Shown: one piece after another, positions 54,996 through 64,000 of the stretch | Layout: each line of letters begins with the position of its first letter | Numbering within the stretch: the stretch's first letter is position 1 | Origin: Opisthorchis felineus | Taxonomy: Eukaryota > Platyhelminthes > Trematoda > Opisthorchiida > Opisthorchiidae | Reading direction: 5' to 3' | NCBI GenBank assembly: GCA_004794785.1 | Contig: SJOL01006425.1 | Span: 33,470 to 97,469, forward strand | DNA length: 64,000 bases | Translations under genes and position numbers: made by a program | Notes under the pieces: model-generated | The model's database searches: none | What the model was told of the DNA's origin: nothing | Seen by the model: only the letters and a program-made list of their open reading frames with translations

Positions 54996-55053
54996 CAGCA
55001 GTGTCGATCTGAGCTAACTCAGCTACTCCATACAACAAACCAATACCGTACCT
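54996..55053 (-). repeat. Inverted copy of the gypsy 3' LTR-like segment
   Basis: CGATCTGAGCTAACTCAGCT and ACTCCATACAACAAACCAAT are the reverse complement, with few changes, of 57719-57780. It precedes the plus-strand gypsy pol, so the element is flanked by copies in opposite orientation rather than by direct LTRs. Confidence 0.7.
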
Positions 55054-55245
55054 TTAGCAAGCATGTGGATAAAACATGGCCACATGTCAAAGGAGCTATT
55101 CTAGCTGCATTAAGCTCCGTCTGTTCGACCTCTCCGATACGATCAAGTGACCACTGGGTATCGTCGAAATCTCTAGCACTGGTTGATGCCAGAAAATGTA
55201 CGCCAGAGTTCTCTCCCTCTCCCTCCATTCACATTCCGGCGCTGA

Positions 55246-55600
55246 ATGCTTTATTTTACGAGGCGACTACAGAATGTTGCCATGTACGGAGACGATATCG
55301 TCGTGTATAGCGATTCGGAACCAGAGCATATGGTTCACTTGAAAGCCGTATTGAAGCGTAATCGGGAGGCTGGCCTGCGGATAAATGAAACCAAGACACC
55401 ACCTACTCGAAGTTCGATGACACTGCTTGGGCATAAAGTGGGTCATGGAGAGATTAGGCACCTGCCGGAAAAACTGGCAAAAATCCAGGACTGTGCAGTC
55501 CCCAATTTAAAACAGTTCTTACGGCAGTTTCTCGGGCGAGCAGCATACTACTGTCGGTTTGTCAAGGATTTTACACGATTACTGCTCCACTGTATGACTT
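55246..55600 (+). mobile_element. Ty3/gypsy reverse transcriptase 3' part
   Basis: The frame opens near the active site: MYGDDIVVYSDS (residues 13-24 of the frame, with YGDD for the usual YLDD), then GLRINETKT, LGHKVGHGEI, LPEKLAKIQDCAVPN and FLGRAAYYCRFVKDF. These are the thumb and connection signatures of gypsy RT. The fingers and first catalytic aspartate are missing upstream. A frameshift near 55590 leads into the RNase H part. Confidence 0.9.
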
Positions 55601-55940
55601 GCTTCGTCAGAATAGGAAGTTCGGATGGACAGGAGAAGTGCATGAGATCTTCGAACGCGTCAAAGTGCGGATGCTGGATCAGCAACTGACCCTCGAACTG
55701 TCCAGGGTCGGGGAGATTTCTAATGTTGCAGCGGACGCCAGTGAGCGTGGTATCGGTGTAGTCCTAAAGCAGAGGAATGGGGTCATTAAACATGCCAGTC
55801 GTGTCCTGACTAACGCTGAGCACAAGTACTCAACTTTTGAGAAAGAGTGTTTAGCGGTCGTCCGGGCTATGGATAAATGGAGGCCACACCTACTGGGACA
55901 AAGATTTCACGTCAAGACCGATCGCAAACTCCTCGAGTAG
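55599..55940 (+). mobile_element. Ty3/gypsy RNase H domain
   Basis: DASERGIGVVLKQRNG carries the first catalytic aspartate (frame residue 46), followed by ASRVLTNAEHKYSTFEKE with the second acidic residue and VKTDRKLLE at the end. It continues the RT at 55246-55600 in another frame and stops at TAG, where the family would continue into a tether region. Confidence 0.9.
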
Positions 55941-56460
55941 ATAAGGATCACCAGAGATCCTCGCGGAAAGCTCGCGCGCTGGGCACTCCGGTTAAAAGAG
56001 TGCAACTTCACGATCTGGCACTTGCCAGGGAAGGAGAACCACCTGGCTGATTGGCTGTCAAGACCAGGGGTTGGAGATGAGGCCTCAAAGATCATGATTG
56101 GCGCCTCGTCGTTGAACTGGGGCCCGGAAGATTGGTGCAACTACAGCGGCAGGAGCCTGTATTACGGAAGGTCGCAGCCGCCTTTTTGGATAGAACGATT
56201 ATTGAGAACGGGGAGGGAGACAAATAACGGGAGACTTTCCAGAGTCACCTTGCTGGGCTGAGTTTGAGTGAAGCTGGTATAATCTCCTGGAACGCCACTG
56301 ATTATAATCTTGTGCTGCCCGTGATACCTTCCGTCTTGAGACGGAAGCTGACCGTCGAATGCCACGAGATGGCACGCATAGGGTGCATCAAGACATGCGA
56401 CTTACTTCGGCAAAGGGCCTACTGGCCCTGGATGAGAAGTGAGGTATTGGATTAAGCGGT
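55941..56460 (+). mobile_element. Ty3/gypsy tether and integrase zinc-binding region, degraded
   Basis: The first frame gives LARWALRLKECN-like sequence and LPGKENHLADWLSRPG, the standard end of RNase H in gypsy (GKxNxxADxLSR). The second, at 56264-56455, gives LRRKLTVECHEMARIGCIKT and LRQRAYWPWM, the HHCC zinc knuckle with the second histidine replaced by cysteine. Stops separate the parts. Confidence 0.85.
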
Positions 56461-56499
56461 GCCCTTTAGGCGGTGCTAACTGATGAAAGGGGATGCCAC

Positions 56500-57430
56500 A
56501 GGGGCAACTCACCCCATGGAACCCAGCCCCGTATCAGAGATTGGCGAGTTATGGTTCGTTGACGTCATGGGCCCCTTTCCACAACAACCAGCGGAAACCA
56601 CTATATCGTAATAATGACAAAACACCTATTGCGATGGGTTGAAGCGGCAGCCATGCTAAAGTAACTGGCAGAGACGATCATTGGAGTGGTAATGCCCACA
56701 CCGTGGCCAACCACGGGGTGCCAAGACTGACCCTAAAAGATCAGGGGCCTTGCTTTGACAGCGAAGAGATTAGGAGTTCCTTGCGGAGGCTGGGCATCAG
56801 ATGGCTAAGGACGGCACCCCAGCACCCGCAAACAAATGGCCTAACCAAACGCAATAGCCGAACGATTAGGGAGTGGCTGGCGGCCAAGGGAGGCGACTGG
56901 GAGTTAAACTTGCCGATGGTATTGCTGGTACATCGTCGATACAGCCAACCACAGACGGGTCCTCGTTCATGCTGATGCACGGTCGACATCCGCGTCTTTC
57001 GGTCGATCAGCAAATTGGGTTGTGGCCCACAAGACGCTTGTCTCCAGAGAAACTAGCAGGGGGAAGGAGGAGAGCTCGAGAAAACTTGGCCGCCGTTCAG
57101 GAAAGGACTGGACAGAAAAAGGCAAGTAGGAAGGCTCCACCATTCCCCATAAGCACAAAGGTCAACTTGAAGGATCATCAGAATCCTGGAAGGAGTGGGC
57201 TGGGGTCGCGAAAGCTAGATGGTCGGTTGTAAGGCCCGTTTATCCTTACCGACCGTCGGCGAAACGTCTATAAAATTCAGGATGGTCGAAGATCGAAAGG
57301 AGTAAACGGCACTCGGCTTCGGAAGTGGCACGATACACTCGAAGAGCTGCCGAATATACTAGCTGCTGGGGCCGATCTAAAGGAGGCAAATGGAAATCGG
57401 TGGCACGCATGCGACGCTTAAAGAGGAAAG
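56500..57430 (+). mobile_element. Ty3/gypsy integrase core and C-terminus, degraded
   Basis: First acidic residue in LWFVDVMGPF near 56556. Second in RLTLKDQGPCFD at frame residue 13 of 56703-56975. The third position, 35 residues on, is lysine (NGLTKRNS) instead of glutamate. After a frameshift SIQPTTDGSSFMLMHGRHPR and LSVDQQIG give the standard post-core segment, and 57238-57420 (VYKIQDG) is tail. A compound-inactivated fossil. Confidence 0.88.
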
Positions 57431-57599
57431 GTGTGTAACAGCACATACTACTGATGAGGCATGCGAGTGGTCTGTGGTTCTATCGAAGCTCTGCCTCGTG
57501 TCAAATGGAGGGTGAAGTTTATTACGGAACTTGTAGAACCGCTTTGCAGTGTTCGTTTACAACTGTGCATTAGTCAATGAATATCCATGGAAGTTCAAA

Positions 57600-57790
57600 A
57601 AGAGGCGTCAGAACGTTCAGTTTTTAAAATCCATATTCATGTGAGACGTCTACTTTCCCGTCCGATAGCCTATAACCGCTTAGTTCGTGTTTGCTAATAA
57701 ACGACTTCCTTTCACAGGTACAGTATTGGTTTGTTGTGGGGAGTAGCTGAGCTGGCTCAGATCGATGCCGCTGAGCACTGATAGTTCTGT
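57600..57790 (+). repeat. Putative gypsy 3' LTR segment
   Basis: It lies just after the pol remnant, contains an AATAAA at 57696-57701, and its end (GGTACAGTATTGGTTTGTTG, GGGAGTAGCTGAGCTGGCTC) is repeated in inverted form at 54996-55053. LTR status is inferred from position and the polyadenylation-like signal. Confidence 0.55.
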
Positions 57791-57849
57791 GAATATTGTG
57801 GATTGGCATGTTTCTTGATGACTTCCGAGGGCCTGAAGGGAAGCAAACT

Positions 57850-58700
57850 GTCAGGTGTGCTCGGAATCAAGTTGTGTGCCCCAGACGGAACAACAATCCC
57901 GAATCTTGACTCTCCACCAGTGGTTGATTGCCACGTGATCCAATCGGGTCCACGGTTGATTTGCAGTTGGTGGCCACCAGGTTGCGTGGTGCGAAAGTTT
58001 ATGCAGAAAGTTCGTACAGGCCGCTTCATGCTCGGCACACAACTGGAGGAGTCGTTCTCCGTTGTCTGCGCGACAAGTACCGATTTCGAATCGACCGCCC
58101 AGAGGTGATTCCAGGATGGTCGGATGACTGACTTGGGCATTCATATCGCCCGCAAGGATCACAGTGTCAGTGTTTCTCGCTAGAAGAGTGAGCCCGGATA
58201 GCTCTCGATAGAAAGTATCCTTCTCATATTCAGAAGTGCAGTCCGTTGGGGCATTAGCTGACACTACAAACAGGCGCCGCTTTTTTCTATGTCGAGGGGG
58301 AAAGACCTTACGACCTTCACTCCTATCGCAGAGGACAGTACGACTTTACCCACAGACCACCTAGTAGCCCGATTGCTCGTAGTACGGGGTCTCGCTGCTC
58401 TTGGTATGCCTGCTACCCTTTGGCCCTCCTGGCATCGGGGTACCTTGTGCAACAAATTTCCAGCTATTGTAGAACGCGGGATGAATGTAGCTCTCACTCC
58501 CGACCACCACGTCAAGGTAGCAGCTTCTCATCGGGCATTGTGCTTTCGCTCACCCGTCCAGCTGTGTACAGCAAGTGAGGCGACCCAGCTGGTGATACCA
58601 CACGACATCGGACGTGGCATGAGTGTATTTTTAGTCGTGAGAATCACGATCGTACATGCGCTTGAATACTTGCAGGGCATCGAAACCTATATAGGAGAAC
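57850..58700 (-). mobile_element. LINE EEP endonuclease fragment
   Basis: A 137-residue clean frame (57851-58264) reads SANAPTDCTSEYEKDTFYRE, VILAGDMNAQV (catalytic GDMN at 39-42), LGGRFEIGTCRADNGERLLQ, WTRLDHVAI and ends near SEH, where the family has SDH. Upstream (58264-58700) degraded frames carry the N-terminal EEP sequence. The best-preserved endonuclease in the window. It faces away from the adjacent gypsy element. Confidence 0.9.
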
Positions 58701-58714
58701 GATTAGGGTTCTGA

Positions 58715-61700
58715 ACCAAGGTCTTTGGCTCAAAAGCCTGAACTCGCGGTGCTTGGCGGGAAATACCAGTGCATTATATTTTCAAGGAACAAGTCGTCAC
58801 ACGTGATCCAACCCCCAACCTGGAGGACTAGGACTGCTGGTCAGATTTCCAACCACTGACCAATCTGGTATGAGACTCCGTGGGTGTCGCATGGACACCC
58901 CACAGTATAGCTCACAAGGTCATCGAAGCACACAAACCGTCACATTACAATAAGGCCCGGTCTCTCCGTGCCGAGTATAATCTTGCGTAGGTTCATCCAC
59001 CATCGAGAGATTCAGGTTCGCCAGAGTCAAGCTGAGATTTCATATAACAAAAAAACTTACTGAGGTGATCTTCCAATTGCTTGTACGGGTGGGCACAGTA
59101 TATTGCCTCGTCGCTCAGATGATTTAGTCTGCGGTAATTTGATCAGAAAGTCCGAGTCCTGCCTAGCGAAGAAAAAAATTGGCTTGATGAGGCTATGCGG
59201 CGGGCAACTAATGTTCCAGAGGGGAACGCCAGCTTCCGTACTAGTGCAAAAACATCGATCTGGGACTTCTGTGTATGAACCACAGCGAAATGGATGACAC
59301 GAAATTCCAAAACTGGTGTTCCAAAAACAACGTAGGCCCGGTTCTTGACGGGAGTCGTTGCGGTGTGCCTCAATTCTCTCTGGTACCATCAACAAACAGT
59401 CATCTTGTTCCCCTCCACGCTATGGTACTCGATGGCGCGGTGACTCCAGCCGACTTACCAAGAAATTCGAGAGCCTGAACAGACAGACACATACCACATC
59501 TGACCCTGAAGTAATTCTAATGCATTGTTCCTTTTCGGATGGCATCTATACGATTTCAAGCAGCAGTGGTTAAATTACCGCCGCATGCAGTACTTTACTG
59601 ACCGTGGTCTAGGAAGGCTAACTTGCTTGGGTAGCCATTGACCCATGGATGATGTTTCCCACATAATGTCGTTGAAACCTAATATTAGTATCCCTGCCAA
59701 CGGGTCCACCGTAGTTGAGCTTGCGATTGCAAGTCGACTGCCTTGTCTAATTTTTAGCCCTAGAATCAACAGCATTGGCAGCACTGGAAACTGCTGCATC
59801 CAGATTTCTGCGACCGTCAGGTGTTGTGAAGCAGACCACAGAACACTACACAACGAGCGGCTAGCATGCCTCCACAGGGCAATGTGCACCCCTTTGAGGT
59901 TGTGAGGTAAGTGAGACTATCGCTGCGATGGGCGTGTACTGATCCCTCAGCTCGACGCAAGTAAGAGGTGGAAATTCTCACACGCTCCACTCTTAGCAAA
60001 ACCGGCGCATTCACTGCATTCAATAAGCGGTCACCATCAAAAAGAAGGTCAGGCTGGCGTATCGGCGCGCACCTTTTATTCAGGCAATACCCAATTAAGA
60101 GATGCTGACTGCAACGAAGGTAAACCTGGGTGCAGTCCAGTGACAAATCCGCCCTAAAGTAGCACCTGTCTGCCTCCAACGCGTTATTTGTACCATTAAG
60201 AAAGCCGATGGTGCCTCTTGGGGGAAAAGTCGCCCAAGACGGAGACTCATCAAGCCAGTTTTCCTTCAAGTGATCATAGGTACCTCTAGGCACCACTCGG
60301 AACTTGTCGAGCTAACCTTTGATTACGTTACTTGTTGGCTGTAAACTAAACTACTTAAGCGACAAAGTAAGTTGCAGCGTACATCCCAACAACTAAACAA
60401 AAAATTTGCGCACTTATTAAGGTGGGTTTTCGTGCACAGCGTATTATACCACACAGCCTTAAGTTTGCCGGTGCAAACTACATTTGTATTAGAAAGGACT
60501 TTGACAAAACGTCACTGCGCTGTCATATGATTACAAGGTTCCGTTTTCTACAGCGTTTAACACCTTCCAACCACAATCCACCTTCCGCATGTGCCGCGGG
60601 TGTTACCAGTCACCGCTGCACTGGATGGTGGAATTTGAACGGAATAACCCATTATGAACACTTAAAAATATTACAAACTATCAAGGGTAAATGACGGTTG
60701 CATAACTTTCTGGTTTCAAAGCATCAGGTTAATATTACTTCTCCCTGTTTGCCCAAGAGTAGTTGGATAGCTCCGGACTACTTATTGCGGAGAGGCGGAA
60801 AAGCCGTTCGTCACATAAGCGAACGGAAACGTCGCCAACTAAGTATATTAGCGTTCAGCCTGCTGTTGAAGCGCACGGGCATATAGTCTATTTTGGCTCC
60901 CTCAAAACAGCATTACGGGGTATTTATTGCCCAGAAGGGTGGACAACCAGACACACCCGCTTCTTGAGTTGTTCCCCGTAGTTGATCTCACCCAACTGCC
61001 ATTTCAAATGCGCCAGCGTTTTGGCTTCGATGACCGGCGCAGCAGTAAGTGCCTTCACCACTTGTTGCGGAAGACGGTAAACATGGAAGCCCATTAGTGC
61101 AATTCACCTTCAATTTACAGCGGCGACCACGCGTGTTTCTCTAGTTAAGTATCATGAATGACTGCCGCATGGATTGGTACATGCCGCAGCGTGGGCAAGC
61201 GAGAAATTCAATTGAGTACAAGGCTGCGGAAGTTCTTTGGTGTGCACGGTAGATAACATCCTTCTCGCTCTACGCTTAATCTGTTCTAGTCCAACGGAGA
61301 GGAGCGCCTGGAACGTTCGCCAGACACTTTCAGCAATGATTCACCTGCCCACCTGCTGCTGTTCGGTTTGACTCTCGACTAGAAGTAGAATCCTAGCTGA
61401 ACATAGAGGTCCCCGGTGGATTTGGAAGTATCAAAATGCATTCCCCCCCAAGCGTTATCGAGCGGTTGGTCATAGCAAGCTACCACTGGCTTTGTTAAAG
61501 AATGTAAGTAAAATCAGTAGTTGCTGTCTGTCTAACTCCCTTGTGTTCGTTTTGGGGAAAGGTACTGTCACATCCGACTGCAGCGAACAGATAATATTGC
61601 CCAATTTCAGAAAAAAGATACTCGCAATAAATGTGGCAATCACGGGTGTACTCGCCTATTCTCCCTAGTGACGAGATTCTTGGCATCCATTATCCTACGT

Positions 61701-62761
61701 CATCTTACGATCGTATCTGAGGTCCATACCCAAAAACATTAGACAGGATTCCAAAAGGAAGTGACCCAGTACATCAGCTACTCCACCAAGTACTAGGGCA
61801 AAGGCACACGTATGTATGGACATAATATTGCCAGGACCGCACGAGGTGATCTCTCCAAATGTTCTCTCATAAGCGAAAATGCTCCTTCTATTTATTTTTG
61901 TCTAACTCTCTTATTGATGAGTAAGTGAGACGAAAACTGAGTGGTCTCCAAGCTCCTCGTGTTCAGATCTACACTGTTGAAAACCACTGGTCAGGAAGGA
62001 GCAGACGCTAGTCTACTTTAAAAAAAGACGAAGCGCAGGCAGTAAAAAGGATGACCCAACTCATTTCGCCATTTGACTTGCTATGCACCCATAAAATGTA
62101 TATTCGTGCTGCAGAATGCAAAGGCCTTGAAAACTCAACTTGTATTTCGAAGACGAGTACTGGAGGTCGTGGGGCACTTTGCATATCTCAGAAATTGCAG
62201 TAGCTGTGCTGGCAATGTGACGGATGGAGTCCGCTAGCAAACCTCGAGGGCAAAAATCATGCTTGCCAATTTACACCACCTTTGGTGCCAAGAAGGTATA
62301 TCATTGCATCTAAAGGATCGTGAATGACAGTGCGAGTCGTGCTGTTGTGGGGTTGAGATAGTGTCTTTTCGGGCCTTCATCCCCCCATTAGGAATCTGAC
62401 AGAACATTCGGCGGTAAGAGACTGTGCCAACGGATTCGTAATGATATTTGTTCATAGCCAGCACAGACTGAGTGTCAGAAACCCAACAGAAGAATAATAT
62501 ATAGTAAGAAGACCATTTTCTGTTGGTTTTACTGCATGCGTTTCAATTTTTCGCGCTGCTTGGCATTATGTGTATGTTAGGTTACCATCGCGCTTCTCTA
62601 TGTGGGCGCTTCATTGGCTTTTGTGCTAGGTCCTACTTCTTAGCGCCTCTAACCACATCGCCTGAGGGTCCTTCGGAAGCCTGTCAGGAAGCCTAGACTA
62701 ACTTACTTTCCCTTGGATGGCAGTCCCATTCGCCCGTTATTTGTTGTCCACTCCCTCACTC
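58715..62761. other. Unassigned 4-kb stretch
   Basis: The longest open frame is a 159-codon minus-strand one at 59817-60296 with several cysteines and arginines and no family I recognise. No SINE body, RT or integrase motif was seen. Composition resembles the surrounding decayed repeats. Confidence 0.45.
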
Positions 62762-63160
62762 CTACAGCTGTTGCAGTAAGTGTGAACGGCGAACGGTGCA
62801 GCGGACTTTGTAACTAAATACGTGGGACATCACCAAACCAAAGTAACGCAACAGCAGCCGGACATCTTCAGTACGAACCGACCAAGGTTCGCAGTCATAT
62901 AGCAGGACGGCATGCACAGTGTCATGTCGGCGCCAGATGCGTCGCAAGTTAACAAGCGTGGAAACAGACTTTTTATCCGTGTGCAGGCTTCTTATCTTAC
63001 TCCTCTGCCGTAACGTAACTGACGTAACTGTCCATGTATACGAAATGGTCAACTTCTGGTGGCTGATCAGACGGCAGTTGATCTGCATGCCGAGCTTAGT
63101 AATTAGCTCGCAAGCGTTTCCTCTCCAGTCGATGAGGCATCGCCATTGAGCAATTGAGTG
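62762..63160 (-). mobile_element. LINE C-terminal (post-RT) fragment
   Basis: LVNLRRIWRRHDTVHAVLLY, then DCEPWSVRTEDVRLLL, match the region after YADD in fluke LINEs (ANLRRLWRRRDIS...[19 protein letters not shown]). Upstream on the same strand NACELITKLGMQIN continues it. RT itself is absent; the sequence abuts a copy of the inverted-repeat motif at 63163-63245. Confidence 0.85.
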
Positions 63161-63162
63161 GA

Positions 63163-63245
63163 TAACGATGTCTCTTCGACTGGGGACAAAACGTTTGCAA
63201 GCTGATTACTAAACCCGGCGAACAAGTTAACGCCCAGCTGATCAA
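63163..63245 (+). repeat. Dispersed relative of the inverted-repeat arm
   Basis: ACGATGTCTCTTCGACTGGG, ACAAAACGTTTGCAAGCTGA and GGCGAACAAGTTAACGCCC resemble the outer arm at 13971-14036. Diverged. Confidence 0.6.
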
Positions 63246-64000
63246 CCATTAGTAAAATCACCCGAGCTGACAAATGGTCAACGTTTCCCCAGATGTCACT
63301 ACCTAGAACGAATACCTAGGGTACTAAAAACTGTCCCTGTGCCAGGAGGAAAGCGATGCACACCGACACGTTGGACGGGTGGTAAACGGGCTGTCAACCA
63401 GAATTCAGGCTCTGATCGTTCAGAATATGGGTAAATCAGAGCAGGGAACTTTCAGCCCGATGCTTATCGCCCATCACAAAGATTTCGACGTGGCCTTCTG
63501 TGATCGCTCTAACAATGCGGTCCTATTATCGTCCATTATCTGCGTCGAGGGTTGTGCTTTTCGATATATCATGGTGGGCAGAACCGCAGGCAACTGGAGA
63601 GTTTGCAGAACTGCTGCGATTCGACAGATTCAGCGGGCAGAAGCAGATACAATTGGGTTCTCTAACCACTTTCACGGAATTTGCTAAACGAGGGGGATAC
63701 GAATGCCACCAAAATGTATACAGAAAAAAGAGACGCTTCCATTCCACGGCTCAAAGCAATATCCACCCCGGTGTGCCAAGACACAACAGGCTTAGGTGTC
63801 ACCAATATCTTACAGCCGGAAGCCGGAAGAAAGCCATGGTCGGTCAGTCTAATTAAAGTGCTTGTCTCCTGAGTTCTTTTCCTGGTAGACTGTACGTAGG
63901 CAAATCCATCCTACGTATGAGTGCAGCTAGCTATAATGCTTGCATCAGAACACAAAAATTAAGGGCAGATAAGTTGCCCCGCTCTTTTTGTTTAGACACT
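63246..64000. other. Unassigned window end
   Basis: Two overlapping plus-strand frames of about 100-118 codons (63379-63687, 63500-63856) show no recognisable motif. Nothing else is seen. Confidence 0.4.

Noticed and set aside
54903..55017. Terminal-exon-like frame with a membrane segment (LGLTSGPLFFSAFALIVAVF)
   Set aside because: It has a good acceptor, but its 3' end and stop lie inside the inverted LTR-like repeat (54996-55053), so it is more likely mobile-element debris.
57757..58140. 127-codon minus-strand frame overlapping the LINE endonuclease
   Set aside because: It is an out-of-frame shadow of the recognised EEP frame.
1..64000. CRISPR arrays, operons, phage or bacterial defence systems
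   Set aside because: No regularly spaced repeats and no prokaryotic gene organisation; the window is eukaryotic with spliced genes.

Overview
The window looks like nuclear DNA of a parasitic flatworm, most likely a digenean fluke. This is inferred from three things. First, there are two clearly eukaryotic multi-exon genes with long GT-AG introns. Second, there is a dense litter of decayed non-LTR (EEP endonuclease plus reverse transcriptase) and Ty3/gypsy elements of the kind common in fluke genomes. Third, a tRNA-derived SINE is present in at least seven copies. There is no sign of operons, ribosome binding sites or other prokaryotic organisation. The species cannot be named from sequence alone.

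Layout. (1) Positions 1-3600 are a patchwork of LINE fragments in both orientations, plus one SINE. (2) Positions 4361-28408, plus strand, hold a complete cyclase-associated protein (CAP) gene. Eleven coding exons join in frame into a 465-residue protein with every expected part: N-terminal RLE helix, helical folded domain, proline-rich stretch, WH2 and C-terminal beta-sheet CARP domain. Its introns carry SINEs, a gypsy integrase scrap with LTR-like flanks, and a 166-bp inverted repeat that brackets a 193-base run of N. (3) Positions 28409-33618 separate two convergent genes. (4) Positions 33619-46865, minus strand, hold a second gene that is easy to miss because its exons are short. Seven exons join in frame into a 285-residue RNFT1/RNFT2-type membrane RING E3 ubiquitin ligase, with the RING split between the last two exons and one further 30-base microexon possible. 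A wrecked but nearly full-length LINE sits in one of its introns. (5) Positions 46866-64000 are almost entirely mobile-element debris: two copies of an unnamed repeat (one split by a SINE), a LINE interrupted by an AT microsatellite, a minus-strand gypsy integrase, a plus-strand gypsy pol, and minus-strand LINE pieces. No convincing host gene was found there, apart from one possible terminal exon near 51.6 kb.

How the genes relate. CAP recycles actin monomers with cofilin. RNFT-type proteins are ER-membrane ubiquitin ligases in protein quality control. Nothing suggests they act in one pathway; they are simply tail-to-tail neighbours. Exon boundaries come from reading splice sites and matching remembered family features, and no database search was run.
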